Shown here: piece by piece, positions 9,061-19,142 of the stretch
Position numbering within the stretch: position 1 is the stretch's first letter
Layout: the number at the start of each line of letters is the position of its first letter
Assembly: GCF_030316845.1 (NCBI RefSeq)
Contig: NZ_JASZYS010000003.1
Location: forward strand, 372,001-436,000
Reading direction: 5' to 3'
Source: Variovorax davisae
Lineage (GTDB): Bacteria > Pseudomonadota > Gammaproteobacteria > Burkholderiales > Burkholderiaceae_C
DNA length: 64,000 nucleotides
Position numbers and translations under genes: made by a program
Notes under the pieces: generated by a model
What the model was told of the DNA's origin: nothing
The model's database searches: none
Seen by the model: only the letters and a program-made list of their open reading frames with translations

Positions 9061-10074
9061 ATGCAATTGAAGACCCTTCTTCCCGGCCAGCTGGGATTCG
9101 GCACGGCCCCTCTGGGCAACATGTTCCGCGCGATTCCCGAGGAGGAAGCGCGAGCCACCGTCGACGCCGCGTGGAACGACGGCATCCGCTTCTTCGACAC
9201 CGCGCCGTTCTATGGCGCGGGCCTGGCGGAAGCCCGCCTCGGCGAGGCGCTGGCGGCCCGCGATCGCGACGAGTTCGTCATCAGCACCAAGGTCGGTCGC
9301 CTGATCCTCGACGAAGTGGAAGACGTCAACGCCCGCGACCTCGGCGAGAAGGGCGATGTGTTCAGGCATGGCCGCGCCAACCGGATCGTGAACGACTACT
9401 CGGAGGACGCAACCCTGCGCTCGATCGAGGACAGCCTGAAACGACTGAAGACGGACCGCATCGACATTGCCTGGGTGCACGATGTCGCGCAGGATTTCTA
9501 CGGCGATGAGTGGCTCGGCGTGTTCGAGACGGCGCGCAAGGGCGCCTTCAAGGCGCTGGACCGGTTGCGCGACGAAGGCGTGATCCGTGCCTGGGGCCTC
9601 GGCGTGAACCGGGTGGAGCCGATCTAGCTGCTGCTGGGTCTCGAAGGGCCGCGTCCGGACGGCTTCCTGCTGGCCGGCCGCTACACGCTGCTGGACCACG
9701 CGCGGGCGCTGCAGCGCGTGATGCCGCAGGTGGCGGCTCGCGGCCTCGGCATCATCGTCGGCGGGCCCTACAGCTCAGGCGCGCTGGTGGGCGGACCGAA
9801 CTTCGAATATGCGCCCGCCACGCCGGAGATCCTGGCCAAGGTCCAGGCCATCAAGGCCATCGCGGATCGCCACGGCGTGACGATGAAGGCGGCAGGCCTG
9901 CAGTTCGCCCTGGCCCACCCCGCGGTGGCCGCAGTCATCCCCGGGGCCAGCCGGCCGGGTCGCATCGCAGAAGACCGCGCCGCGCTGGAAGCGGTGGTGC
10001 CGAAGGACTTCTGGCGCGAGCTGCGGCAGGCAGGCCTCGTGCAAGCGGAAGCGCCGCTGCCCCACGGCCTCTGA
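9061..10074 (+). pseudogene. Aldo/keto reductase (D-threo-aldose/pyridoxal dehydrogenase-like) interrupted by an in-frame TAG
   Basis: A full-length AKR of about 337 codons. The N-terminal part has LGFGTAPLGNM, catalytic Asp/Tyr in FFDTAPFYG, Lys in STKVG and His in WVHD. After GVNRVEPI an amber TAG (9625-9627) interrupts the frame. Translation then resumes in the same frame with LLLGLEGPRPDGFLLAGRYT and continues through the cofactor region (VIPGASRPGR) to a proper stop. Homologs have Glu at this position, so GAG to TAG is the simplest change. The ATG at 9061 is chosen because AGGAG lies six bases upstream. The product would be truncated at 188 residues unless suppressed. The MFS gene lies 33 bases downstream. 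Confidence 0.85.
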
Positions 10075-10107
10075 CACCGGCGCGCGCCACCCTTCAGGAC
10101 GAAAAAA

Positions 10108-11415
10108 ATGCTGAACGAAGCCGATGAACCGCAGTGCGCCTCGGTGGAGGCGCAGTGCGCCGACACGCGGCAACCGAATCGCCGCACGCTGACCTTGCTG
10201 GCACTTGCACTCGGCACCTTCTGCATCGGGACATCCGAGTTTGCGAGCATGGGCATTCTTCAGCTGTTTGCCGCCAGCCTGGAGCTGGACATTGCCACCG
10301 CCACGCATGCCATCGAGGCATATGCCTTCGGCGTCGTGCTGGGAGGTCCTGCCGTGACCATCCTGGCCGCGAAACTGAATCGCAAGCACCTGCTGCTGGT
10401 TCTGATGGCGATCTTCGTTCTCGGCAATGTCATGTCGGCCATCGCCACGGGGTTGGGCATGTTCACGCTGGCGCGCTTTGTGAGCGGCATTCCGCAAGGC
10501 GCCTATTTCGGCGCGGGCGCCGTGGTCGCTTCCTACATCGTCGGGCCGGACCAGGGCGGGCGCGCCTTCGCGCTGGTGATGACGGGCTTGACGGTGGCCA
10601 CCATCGTCGGCTCGCCGCTCGCCACCCTCCTCGGCCAGAACCTCGGCTGGCGAAACGCCTACTTGGCCGTCTCGGCTCTTGGCGTGGTGGCGTTCCTGGC
10701 GCTCTGGATGTGGGTGCCGCGATCCAGCGCCCTGAACGGTGGACCCGTTCTGCAGGAACTCCGGTCATTGAACCGGCCGGCCGTCTGGGCGATGGTGGCT
10801 GTGGCGGCGCTGGGCGTGTCCAGCATCTTCGCCGTCTACACATTCATCGGGCACTTCGTCACCGGCGAGGCATCGCTGCCGCAAGCATGGACACCGATCG
10901 CGCTGGGCCTTTTCGGTGTCGGCATGACCGCCGGCAATGTCGTTGGAGGATGGATGGCGGACCGCTATCCGTCACGGGGCCTGGTCGCCGGGTTCGGCAG
11001 CGCCCTGATCGCGTTGGCGCTGTTGGCGGTCGGCGGCGGCAACGCCTGGATCCTGATGACGAGCCTGGTCCTGGTGGGCGGCACCATGATGGTTGCGATC
11101 CCGACGATCCAGGTGCGCCTCACCCGGGCGGCGCCGGACGCACCGACCCTGATGGGCGCAATGAACCTGGCTGCCCTCAACGTGGCGAACGCCATCGGCG
11201 CCTGGGCTGGCGGTCAGACGATCGCGCATGGGCACGGCCTGCTGTCGGCAGTGTGGGCGGGGTTCGGGCTGACCCTTGCGGGGCTCGCGTTGTTCTTCTT
11301 CGTGTCACGTCAACACACTGGAGGCCATCGGACTGGCGCTTCTGACGCGTTGCTTCCAGCCGAGGAGCGCCTGCCGATCAAGCTCGGAGATGCATTGCGG
11401 CCGGCGGCCGATTAG
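10108..11415 (+). CDS. MFS transporter (DHA1/AraJ-like efflux)
   Basis: A 435-residue permease with about 12 transmembrane segments. It has the features of the DHA1 drug/arabinose efflux group: ALGTFCIGTSEFASMGIL in TM1, GVVLGGPAVT, and the motif-C-like VSGIPQGAYFGAGAVVASY. The N-terminal ~25 residues are hydrophilic and cysteine-containing. The last ~30 residues after FFFVSRQH are atypical and may reflect loss of the original stop. It is downstream of the aldo/keto reductase and divergent from the LysR gene, so it is probably part of that regulon. Confidence 0.88.
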   Translation: MLNEADEPQCASVEAQCADTRQPNRRTLTLLALALGTFCIGTSEFASMGILQLFAASLELDIATATHAIEAYAFGVVLGGPAVTILAAKLNRKHLLLVLMAIFVLGNVMSAIATGLGMFTLARFVSGIPQGAYFGAGAVVASYIVGPDQGGRAFALVMTGLTVATIVGSPLATLLGQNLGWRNAYLAVSALGVVAFLALWMWVPRSSALNGGPVLQELRSLNRPAVWAMVAVAALGVSSIFAVYTFIGHFVTGEASLPQAWTPIALGLFGVGMTAGNVVGGWMADRYPSRGLVAGFGSALIALALLAVGGGNAWILMTSLVLVGGTMMVAIPTIQVRLTRAAPDAPTLMGAMNLAALNVANAIGAWAGGQTIAHGHGLLSAVWAGFGLTLAGLALFFFVSRQHTGGHRTGASDALLPAEERLPIKLGDALRPAAD

Positions 11416-11533
11416 CATCGGCTGCCGTGTTTTGCGCGGCGACGGCCTAAGTCTCAGTTCGGCCAGAAGCGGATGTTCCCGCTGGCCTGTTCTCGACGAG
11501 CAGAGCAGAATTCAGTCTCGCCAGGAGGGTGTC

Positions 11534-11983
11534 ATGGGCAATCAGCAAACCGCCGTGTCTGTGAAGACTGAGCTTGACCGTTTGACTGCCGAGTTCTTCG
11601 GCGCCGTGTCGTTTGAGGTTGGCAAGGTTCCAGCCTATGAACGCATCCGGTCGCTCTTCATCGACTCCGGTTTACTCATCAAGAACGTCGGCGCCACGCC
11701 TGAAATTTCGACTGTCCAGGAATTCATCGAGCCCAGGGAGGCCATGGTCCGCAGGGGCGACTTGACGCGATTCCTGGAAGAAGAGCTTTCCGAGGTTACG
11801 CAAAGCTTCGGTAATGTTGCCCAACGCTTCAGCGCGTATTCGAAATCTGGAATCATGAATGGAAGCGCCTTCGAAGCGCGCGGGATGATTTCTACCCAGT
11901 TCATCCTGACGCCCACCGGGTGGAAGATAAGCGCGATGGCCTGGGACGACGAGAGGCCCGGCCTGTCCTTACCAAGTACCTGA
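11534..11983 (+). CDS. SnoaL/DUF4440-like small protein, function unknown
   Basis: A 149-residue soluble protein preceded by a strong CAGGAGG ribosome site eight bases before the ATG. The pattern (LTAEFFGAVSFE near the start, VQEFIEPREAMVRRGDLTRF, then AQRFSAYSKSG, and a C-terminal STQFILTPTGWKISAMAWDD) matches the cone-shaped NTF2/SnoaL fold of DUF4440-type proteins. These proteins bind or isomerise small molecules, but no catalytic residue can be assigned here. It is transcribed alone, between the MFS gene and the convergent lipoprotein gene. Confidence 0.7.
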   Translation: MGNQQTAVSVKTELDRLTAEFFGAVSFEVGKVPAYERIRSLFIDSGLLIKNVGATPEISTVQEFIEPREAMVRRGDLTRFLEEELSEVTQSFGNVAQRFSAYSKSGIMNGSAFEARGMISTQFILTPTGWKISAMAWDDERPGLSLPST

Positions 11984-12120
11984 GTTCGGGTCTTCAGTGC
12001 GCGGGGATTGAGGGACCTCGCGGTGGCAGTCCGCCTTCGGCTGTTCCCATTTCTCCGAAGCTGGCATTTGTGAGCCGGACGACGAGCAATTGTTCCAGCG
12101 CTGCGGCCGTCGAGTGCAAC

Positions 12121-13596
12121 TCAGGGAGCAGGGATTGGCGTTATCTTGCGAATCAGGTTGCCAAAGGTATCGGCCACATACAGATTGCCGACGACATCCA
12201 CCGTCACCCCATAAGGCTGCTTGAATGTGGCGGCCGCACCGATGCCGTTCTGCGCGCCCGGCACACCGGTCTGGCCGGCGAGCGTGGAGACCACGCCTGC
12301 CGGCGTGATCTTGCGCAGCAGGCTGTTGCCCGTGTCGGCGACGTAGACATTGCCGTCGCGGTCAACCGTCAGGCCGCCTGGCCCATTGAAAGATGCCGCG
12401 CTGCCGGCCCCGTCGGTCGCGCCGATCTGGCCTGAACCGGCCAGCGTCGTGACCACGCCACCGGGCGTGATCTTGCGGATCCGGTTGTTGCCGCTGTCGG
12501 CAACGTAGACGTTGCCGACAGCGTCGGTCGCTATGCCATAGGCCTGCCCGAAAGATGCCGTAGCCCCCGTGCCGTCGGCGAAGCCTGCGATACCCGAGCC
12601 GGCCAGCGTGATGACGTCCCCGGCAGGCGTGACCTTGCGGACAACAGCGCCGATGAATTCGAGCACGTAGATGTTGCCGTCGGCGTCCGTGGCCACCGAC
12701 GAAGGGGTGTTGAACGTGGCAGAACTGCCGTGGCCATCGAGCGAGCCGATAGAGCCATTGCCCGCGAGCGTGGTCACGTCGGCCGCGGATGTGATCTTGC
12801 GGATGCGGTTGCCGCCGAATTCCGCAGCATAGGCATTGCCCGTGGGGTCCAATGCAAGACCGGACAGGCCCGAGAACGAGGCTGCCGTGCCGTTGCCATC
12901 CTGCGAAGTACCGCTGCTGCCACCCGCAAATGTCGTGACATCGCCAGCGGGCGAGATCTTGCGCACGAGGTTCGTTGCCGTATCCGACACGAGCAGGCTG
13001 CCGTTCTTGTCTACGACCACGCTGTATGGCAGGTAGAACGATGCGGCCGTCCCATTGCCGTTGACCGAGCCGATGGTGCCGGACCCGGCAAACGTGGACA
13101 CCTGTGCCGCCGCCGCCGAGCAGGCGACCGCCACGTCGCTGACGGCGGCCGAGGCCTTGCCGCTGCCCTGGGTCACGGTGCAGAACTGCCACAGGGGCTG
13201 GGTGCGCACGCTGACCTCGTAGGCCAAGCCCTCAGTGAGCGCAGCGGCAAAGGTGAACTTGCCGTTGGCCGATAGCTTCAGGTCGTCGCCTGCATTGTTC
13301 TGGAGCACCAAGGTGCCCGTGAGACCACTGACTGAACCACCGACTGCGTGGGAAGCGGCTGGTTGCTGCACTGATGGAGGAGGTGCGGGCGACGCCTGGT
13401 CTCCCGTTGTGGAGTTTCCTGATGTGGCCGCTGCCGGTGACGGGAGAGCTGTCAAGGAGCCCCCACTGCCTCCACCGCCGCAGGCTGCGAGCGTGAGCGA
13501 CACGCCCAGCACAAGTGCGCAAGCGAGACGGTGTGAGTGCAAAGTCGAGAGTGGCGCGACGGCAGCGCAGGCGCGGTGCATGAAAGGCTCGTGCAT
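12121..13596 (-). CDS. NHL-repeat lipoprotein (beta-propeller)
   Basis: A 491-residue exported lipoprotein. A signal peptide ends in the lipobox LTLAAC (cysteine acylation), followed by a Gly/Ser linker. Residues ~75-150 form a small domain with a tandem-like GLAYEVSVRTQP segment. From ~165 to the end there are about six NHL repeats of ~55 residues, each with the pattern VSTFAGSG...G.G.AASF..P..VAVD..GN.YVADTGNN.IRKIT. These fold into a six-bladed propeller that binds proteins or carbohydrates at the cell surface. Starts at 13596 and 13581 are both possible. It is a single gene with convergent and divergent neighbours. Confidence 0.88.
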   Translation of the reverse strand: MHEPFMHRACAAVAPLSTLHSHRLACALVLGVSLTLAACGGGGSGGSLTALPSPAAATSGNSTTGDQASPAPPPSVQQPAASHAVGGSVSGLTGTLVLQNNAGDDLKLSANGKFTFAAALTEGLAYEVSVRTQPLWQFCTVTQGSGKASAAVSDVAVACSAAAAQVSTFAGSGTIGSVNGNGTAASFYLPYSVVVDKNGSLLVSDTATNLVRKISPAGDVTTFAGGSSGTSQDGNGTAASFSGLSGLALDPTGNAYAAEFGGNRIRKITSAADVTTLAGNGSIGSLDGHGSSATFNTPSSVATDADGNIYVLEFIGAVVRKVTPAGDVITLAGSGIAGFADGTGATASFGQAYGIATDAVGNVYVADSGNNRIRKITPGGVVTTLAGSGQIGATDGAGSAASFNGPGGLTVDRDGNVYVADTGNSLLRKITPAGVVSTLAGQTGVPGAQNGIGAAATFKQPYGVTVDVVGNLYVADTFGNLIRKITPIPAP

Positions 13597-14047
13597 GGCT
13601 TCGGCACCTAGAGGCGCAACGAAATGTCAATTGTGTAAGCGTACCCGCTACATCACGCCCCTGTCGATCACGGAAAACCGTGAAGACCAATGAAGACCTA
13701 AGCAGCGACGATCTTGCCCTCGTTCCACGGCTCGCGATGAGAGGCATGAGATTGGATGCCATGATGGACTCCCATCACGATCACGCGCAGCCATGATCGG
13801 CAGAGGCTTCAGTCGAGGGACAGCTTCTAGGATCAGCGCGTACTCACGGTGCCGGGCAGAACTAGACAGACCGCGGCGCCGCATAGATTGCCTGATAGCG
13901 GACGTTCAGCGGCACCTCTGCGTCGTTGCTTCATCTATCATTCGCACTTCCTGCGCAACTGGCGAAAAGGTGAGTTCCACCGTGGAGCGCAGGTGAATCA
14001 CCGCCGCTCGCCTGGGCACCCGAATGTTTTTCTGCATGGAGACGGAA
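13597..14047. other. Intergenic region upstream of folD
   Basis: About 450 bases with no supported gene; short frames on both strands lack ribosome sites and conserved motifs. It separates the divergent lipoprotein and folD-like genes, so it should carry both promoters, but I cannot assign boxes. Confidence 0.4.
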
Positions 14048-14911
14048 ATGAACGGTGCTACCAGGTCCGAATGTGTCGTGCTCGACGGCAAGACGCTCGC
14101 AGCGCGGCGAGAAGCTCAACTCACGCAGGCGAGTCGCAAATTTGCGGCTCGGCATCCGGGGCGGGTGCCCACGCTCGCCACCATCTTGGTCGGCGACGAC
14201 CCATCGTCGGCAATCTATGTCCGCATGAAGGGCGACGCATGCCGACGCGTCGGAATGGTTTCAAGGGCGATTGTGTTGCCTGCATCAACCAGCACGAACG
14301 AGTTGCGTGGCGTCATCGATGCCCTCAACCAGGACCCGGACGTCCATGGCATTCTGTTGCAGCACCCAGTGCCTGCGCACATAGACGAACGCGCCTGCTT
14401 CGATTCTATCCGCATCGACAAGGACGTAGATGGTGTCACTTCTCATGGATTCGGGCGCATGGCGCTGGGACAAGAAGCGTTCGGGGCAGCGACCCCCTCT
14501 GGCATCATGAGGCTGCTTTCTGACTACGGCATCGAAGTCGCGGGGCGCAGAGCTGTCGTGGTCGGCCGGAGTGCCATCCTTGGCAAGCCAATGGCGTTGA
14601 TGCTGTCCAATGCTGACGCAACGGTCACGCTATGCCATTCCCGAACGCAGAACCTGGAGCAAGAGGTGCGGCGTGCACACATTGTTGTTGGTGCATTGGG
14701 CAAACCGCACTTTATTTCCGCCGATTGGATTGCCGAAGGCGCGGTCGTTCTCGATGCGGGCTATCACCCGGGCGGCATAGGTGACATCGACCCTCGCAAC
14801 CTCATGGACCGGTGTTCAGCCCTCACGCCGGTACCTGGCGGTGTCGGGCCGATGACAATATCTGTGCTTCTGGAGCAAACTCTGCAAGCAGCCGAGTCGA
14901 TTTGCTCATAG
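14048..14911 (+). CDS. folD: FolD-like methylenetetrahydrofolate dehydrogenase/cyclohydrolase, divergent copy
   Basis: A 287-residue bifunctional C1-folate enzyme. It retains Tyr57 and Lys61 in YVRMK, Gln105 in LLQHPVP, the DKDVDG motif (124-129), the cofactor loop [17 protein letters not shown], and [11 protein letters not shown] near the end. Differences from housekeeping FolD include GAATPSG (146-152) instead of the usual PCTP-G and HPVP instead of LPLP. It oxidises 5,10-methylene-THF and opens methenyl-THF in the cytosol. The ATG at 14048 has GGAG six bases upstream; upstream ATGs at 14036 and 14024 are less likely. It is probably a secondary or specialised copy, since it stands alone. 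Confidence 0.9.
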   Translation: MNGATRSECVVLDGKTLAARREAQLTQASRKFAARHPGRVPTLATILVGDDPSSAIYVRMKGDACRRVGMVSRAIVLPASTSTNELRGVIDALNQDPDVHGILLQHPVPAHIDERACFDSIRIDKDVDGVTSHGFGRMALGQEAFGAATPSGIMRLLSDYGIEVAGRRAVVVGRSAILGKPMALMLSNADATVTLCHSRTQNLEQEVRRAHIVVGALGKPHFISADWIAEGAVVLDAGYHPGGIGDIDPRNLMDRCSALTPVPGGVGPMTISVLLEQTLQAAESICS

Positions 14912-14974
14912 AGCTAATTTGACCGCCGCCGGCCGAGGTTGTGTGAAAACGCTTTGTCGATCGTCTCGGGCGCG

Positions 14975-15184
14975 CTACCTGGTCGCGAGGAACGCCGCAA
15001 CCAAGGCGTTCGCGTGCCCGTGTCCGACCTGGTGCTGGGTCTTCAGACAGTTGACCAGCTCCATGTGCTTCAACGGACCTAGCTTCTCCAGAACATCCAT
15101 CCAATGCGCTATTGGCCTGCCGTAGGTTTTCTCGATGGACGGAAAGTATGAGGCGGGTCCTTTTACCTTGGTGGTCTCGGCCAT
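14975..15184 (-). CDS. DUF4287 small protein
   Basis: A 69-residue protein with the full DUF4287 pattern: GPASYFPSIEKTYGRPIAHW, then LGPLKHMELVNCLKTQHQ and a terminal VGHGHANALVAAFLA. These proteins often occur as one or two domains next to DUF5655 or alone; no biochemical role is established. It is convergent with folD and followed upstream by a gene-poor stretch. Confidence 0.85.
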   Translation of the reverse strand: MAETTKVKGPASYFPSIEKTYGRPIAHWMDVLEKLGPLKHMELVNCLKTQHQVGHGHANALVAAFLATR

Positions 15185-15752
15185 GGCTTCCTTTGAAGGG
15201 TGAGAGTGAGCTTGTGTACCACGAGCGTGGGGCGTGGCCTTGGTTCGGTCGCGGCGCCCGAATCCTCGAACAAGACAGAACGTCCGCGATTGGCCGACTG
15301 TAGCCTGTCACACCGCCCCTACCACAACGCCATTGTTCGCAACAGCAACCCGACGGTGTCATGTCGAATTTCCATTTCGCCGCGCTACGCCGATGCACGG
15401 ATGGCCTGGCGATTTCTCGACCTGACCGGCCACGTCGAATACACAGCCGTGCTTCTCGCACGAACCATTCAGCAAGAGATGCATGCACAGGCCTCCTTCT
15501 GCCCGAGCCTTGGCCAGGCCCGTGCAGCGGTGAAGGAAATCATCGGGGGAAAGCTGCCCAAGCAATGCCCGGCACCTGAGGATGGGCGGCGTCTCATCGA
15601 CGGTTGTGAGGTCGCCCTTCCTTGGTCGTGAACGACTCGGCGATCGCGGGAGCGTCGTTCACTAGGCCGGCAACTCGCGAATCGTACGGAGGGCCCTTCG
15701 CAACATGCCGGTCATGGCGACTTGGGGCCGTTGTCCGGATCAACGTCGGCTG
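15185..15752. other. Gene-poor stretch
   Basis: Roughly 570 bases without a supportable gene. A minus-strand frame at 15359-15565 contains cysteines but no recognisable domain or ribosome site. The DUF4287 promoter should lie at its left end. Confidence 0.4.
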
Positions 15753-16253
15753 TCATGCCAAGGCGCGTCGCATCTCGCGGATCACTATCGAGGGACGCTC
15801 TTCCAGCGCCCGCGTCCACCCGGTGAAGACAAAGCCGCAGCGCTCGTACAAGGCGATCGCAGCCTCCTCGTCGTGTCCAACCCAAAGGCGGGCCATGACA
15901 AAACCTTGTGATTGCGCCCAGCCGATGACCTCGTGCACCAACAAGCTTCCTGCGCCGCGCCGCCGGTATGGCGCATCGACCCAGACACCGCCAAGCCTTG
16001 CCCCCTGGCGAACCTGACGATCCTGCAGGCCGTAAATCATTCCGATCGGACGTTCGTCGTCGAGCGCGACAACCATCGCGTCCACCGAGCACACACGCTG
16101 GGTCAGCGCATTCCAATAGTCAGCGTCCTTGCGCTCGAGCGACTCCAGTGTGTCGCCGAAGGCGCGTGGCGATTCCCTCAACGCTTCGAGCCGAAGCTGC
16201 CGGTGCAGATCGGCTTCGTCAGCCCGCAAGTGGCGAACATTGAGTGAGGTCAC
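15753..16253 (-). CDS. GNAT family N-acetyltransferase
   Basis: A 166-residue acetyltransferase. The order of motifs is that of RimI/GNAT enzymes: an N-terminal VRHLRADEADLHRQLRLEAL, central RQGARLGGVWVDAPYRRRGA with the acetyl-CoA pyrophosphate loop RRRGAG, and C-terminal ALYERCGFVFTGWTR. I chose the GTG at 16253 because the conserved domain starts at once (MTSLNVRHLRADE) and the open frame further upstream has no similarity. The substrate is unknown; related proteins acetylate amino groups of small molecules or proteins. Confidence 0.87.
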   Translation of the reverse strand: MTSLNVRHLRADEADLHRQLRLEALRESPRAFGDTLESLERKDADYWNALTQRVCSVDAMVVALDDERPIGMIYGLQDRQVRQGARLGGVWVDAPYRRRGAGSLLVHEVIGWAQSQGFVMARLWVGHDEEAAIALYERCGFVFTGWTRALEERPSIVIREMRRALA

Positions 16254-16518
16254 CGCGCAACGATACCTCAACGGCCGACTCCGGATCTGCACACGCCAAG
16301 AAAGGTCCCTGACCGCGCGATCTGCTCGCCGTGCTGCCGACATACGATCACTCTCTGATGGTGCTGCTCGGATGGGGCACCCTTCTGGCAGAAAGAGTAG
16401 ATGGCCCGGCCCAAGCCCGCACTGCTGCGGATTCACGGCAACCGCATCCGACGGCTGGCGGACGTCCGTGCCTCGAGCAGCAGGTCGCGGCCAACGACTG
16501 CGGCCTGACCCCGGTCCC

Positions 16519-17322
16519 TCAGCGCGAAGCAGGCTCGCCGAGCAGGAAGCCCATTGCGCTGCGCCACCAGGCCTCGTCGACGTAGCGGATCCAGTCGTTG
16601 TGGTCGGCGGCGCGGACCACCTCGAGCCGCTTGGGTCCGGGCAGCGTCTCGTACAACGCCGTGCCGAAACGGGCCGGAACGATGCGGTCACGCTCCGCGA
16701 CGGCCACCAGCACCGGGCGGCCGATCTGCGCGAGGTGGGCGACGCTGTCGTAGCGGTCGCGCAGCAGCCAGCCGACCGGCAGCCACGGATAGTGGTGAGC
16801 CGCGACCTGTTCGAGCCTGTCCCAGGGCGTGATGAGCATCAGGGCCGCGACCTGCTCGGGTTGACGCACGGCCGCCGCGGCGGCCACGCCGGCACCCAGG
16901 GATTCGCCGATCAGCAGCAGGGGCGGGCCGTGCAGGCGATGCGCCAGCGCGATGGTCTGCGCAGCGTCATCGATCAGGCTGCGCTCGCCCAGCGCGCCGT
17001 CGCGCGGACCGTAGGCCGGGTATTCGGCCAGGATGACGCGCAGGCCCAGGCGGGTGAGCATCGCGGCGTAGTAGCTGCGATGCCCGGCGTGCCCGGCATT
17101 GCCGTGGAAGACGATCGCCGTCGCGCGCCCAGGGCCCGGCGGCTGCGCCACCAGGCCACGGAATTCGCCCTCCGCCGGCCAGGCGACGAGGCCGGCGGAC
17201 GCCATCTCGGCGGCCGGCGCGCGGGCGGGGTGGTAGAGCAGGTGGTCCTGGAACATGGCGGGGGCTGCCAGCGCCATCGCGCAGGCAGTGACGAGCCACA
17301 GCATGATCGCGGCAGGTTTCAT
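16519..17322 (-). CDS. Alpha/beta hydrolase, BEM46-like, exported or membrane-anchored
   Basis: A 267-residue serine hydrolase. It begins with a hydrophobic segment (MLWLVTACAMALAAPAMF) that is a signal peptide or anchor, followed by the BEM46/ABHD13-type LLYHPARAP. The oxyanion region is VFHGNAGHAGHR, the nucleophile elbow is GESLGAG, the acid is in AERDRIVP and the histidine in RAADHNDW. The catalytic triad is therefore complete. It lies upstream of and divergent from the aldehyde oxidoreductase operon, with 229 bases between starts. Substrate not predictable. Confidence 0.87.
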   Translation of the reverse strand: MKPAAIMLWLVTACAMALAAPAMFQDHLLYHPARAPAAEMASAGLVAWPAEGEFRGLVAQPPGPGRATAIVFHGNAGHAGHRSYYAAMLTRLGLRVILAEYPAYGPRDGALGERSLIDDAAQTIALAHRLHGPPLLLIGESLGAGVAAAAAVRQPEQVAALMLITPWDRLEQVAAHHYPWLPVGWLLRDRYDSVAHLAQIGRPVLVAVAERDRIVPARFGTALYETLPGPKRLEVVRAADHNDWIRYVDEAWWRSAMGFLLGEPASR

Positions 17323-17551
17323 TCGCTTTGGTCAAGGCGCTCCGACGATCGATCATCCTTCGGCGAAGCCGATGCGCTGTCAAGCCCCCAGCAAGCGCCA
17401 CGGCCGCCACGCCATACAGCAACAGCGCCGCGCGACGCCGTACGAGCCAGGCGGGACGCCGCTGGCGGAGGCATGCGACTGCCACCTACAAGGCGCCGCG
17501 TGACTGCCCGCATAGTTGAACGTTCGCGCCTTACCTTCGCAAGGATTTTCC

Positions 17552-18193
17552 ATGGACAAGTCCGAACTGTCGCTTTCCCGCCGCGACCTCCTGATCGCCG
17601 GCGCGGCTTCGGCGGCGTGGGCCTCCGCCCCCACCGACGCCGCCACTCCGCCTGCGTCGGGGCCGCCGCTCGGCACGGTGCCCGCTTCGCGCATCTCGCT
17701 CGAAGTGAACGGCACGGCCCATGCCCTCGAACTCGACAACCGCACCACCCTTCTCGATGCCCTGCGTGAACACCTGCACCTCACGGGGACGAAAAAAGGC
17801 TGCGACCACGGCCAATGCGGCGCCTGCACGGTGCTCGTCAACGGTGAGCGGATCAACGCCTGCCTGACGCTGGCCGTCATGAACGAAGGCGCGAAGGTCA
17901 CGACCATCGAAGGCTTGGGAACACCCGCGCGCATGCATCCGCTCCAGGCTGCATTCGTCAAGCACGACGGCTACCAGTGCGGCTATTGCACACCGGGCCA
18001 GATCTGCTCGGCGGTCGGTGCGCTGGACGAGATCCGCCGCGGCGTCCCGAGCCACGTCACAGCGGATCTGAACGCCAAGCCGATGCTGTCGGCCGAAGAG
18101 CTGCGCGAGCGCATGAGCGGCAATCTCTGCCGGTGCGGCGCGTACTCGAACATCGTCGATGCGATCTCCGAGACCGAGGGGGTGCGAACATGA
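17552..18193 (+). CDS. paoA: Periplasmic aldehyde oxidoreductase, 2Fe-2S subunit
   Basis: A 213-residue subunit with a Tat signal (SRRDLLIAG, residues 9-17) that exports the folded complex. Two [2Fe-2S] clusters are coded: Cys84, Cys89, Cys92 and Cys104 (plant ferredoxin type), and Cys143, Cys146, Cys193 and Cys195 (helical domain). It transfers electrons from the molybdenum site toward FAD. AAGGA lies seven bases before the ATG. The stop overlaps the next start as ATGA, typical of the paoABC arrangement that detoxifies aromatic aldehydes in the periplasm. Confidence 0.93.
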   Translation: MDKSELSLSRRDLLIAGAASAAWASAPTDAATPPASGPPLGTVPASRISLEVNGTAHALELDNRTTLLDALREHLHLTGTKKGCDHGQCGACTVLVNGERINACLTLAVMNEGAKVTTIEGLGTPARMHPLQAAFVKHDGYQCGYCTPGQICSAVGALDEIRRGVPSHVTADLNAKPMLSAEELRERMSGNLCRCGAYSNIVDAISETEGVRT

Positions 18194-19140
18194 AGCCCTT
18201 CACCTACGAACGCGCCCGTTCCCCCGCCGAGGCGGCCGCTGCGGTGGCGCGCGATCCGGCCGCGAAGTTCATCGCCGGCGGCACCAACCTGCTGGACCTG
18301 ATGAAGCTGCAGATCGAGGCGCCGGCCCACCTGGTCGACGTCAACGGCCTGGCACTGGACAGGATCGAGGCCACATCCGACGGCGGGCTGAGGATCGGCG
18401 CGCTGGTGCGCAACACCGCGCTGGCGTCGGACGAACGCGTGCGGCGCGACTACGCGGTGCTGTCGCGCGCATTGATGGCGGGCGCCTCGGGCCAGCTGCG
18501 CAACAGGGCCACCACCGCCGGCAACCTGCTGCAGCGCACGCGCTGCCCCTATTTCTACGACACCGACCAGCCCTGCAACAAGCGCAAGCCCGGCAGCGGC
18601 TGCAGCGCCATCGGCGGCTTCAGCCGCCAGTTGGCCGTGGTCGGCGGCAGCGAGGCCTGCATCGCCACCCATCCGAGCGACATGGCGGTGGCCATGCGGG
18701 TGCTGGATGCCAACGTCGAGACGGTGCGCTCCGACGGTCGCACCCGGGTGATCCCGATCGCGGACTTCCATCGCCTGCCCGGCGACACGCCGCACATCGA
18801 CACCGCGCTGGGGCGCGACGAGCTGATCACCGGTGTGACGCTGCCGCGCCCGCCCGGCGGCGCGCAGATCTACCGCAAGGTGCGCGATCGCTCGTCCTAT
18901 GCGTTCGCGCTGGTCTCGGTCGCAGCGATCGTGCAGCGCGACGGCACGGGGCGCGTGGCGCTCGGTGGCGTCGCGCCCAAGCCCTGGCGGGATCCGGCCG
19001 CCGACGCAGCGCTGCGGGAGGGCGCCAAGGCTGCCACCACCCGCCTGATGGCGCAGGCGAGGCCCGCACATGACAATGCCTTCAAGGTGGCGCTGGCGGA
19101 ACGCACCATCGCCGCGGTGCTGCTGCAGGCGAGGAGCTGA
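18190..19140 (+). CDS. paoB: Periplasmic aldehyde oxidoreductase, FAD subunit with 4Fe-4S insert
   Basis: A 316-residue flavoprotein of the CO-dehydrogenase medium-subunit family. The FAD-binding loop [13 protein letters not shown] is at 27-39. A cysteine-rich insert (Cys119 in TRCPYFYD, Cys129, Cys138 in PGSGC, Cys157) matches the extra [4Fe-4S] cluster found in PaoB-type enzymes and not in eukaryotic xanthine dehydrogenase. It relays electrons between the ferredoxin subunit and an external acceptor. It starts inside the paoA stop and is followed two bases later by paoC. Confidence 0.93.
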   Translation: MKPFTYERARSPAEAAAAVARDPAAKFIAGGTNLLDLMKLQIEAPAHLVDVNGLALDRIEATSDGGLRIGALVRNTALASDERVRRDYAVLSRALMAGASGQLRNRATTAGNLLQRTRCPYFYDTDQPCNKRKPGSGCSAIGGFSRQLAVVGGSEACIATHPSDMAVAMRVLDANVETVRSDGRTRVIPIADFHRLPGDTPHIDTALGRDELITGVTLPRPPGGAQIYRKVRDRSSYAFALVSVAAIVQRDGTGRVALGGVAPKPWRDPAADAALREGAKAATTRLMAQARPAHDNAFKVALAERTIAAVLLQARS

Positions 19141-19142
19141 GC

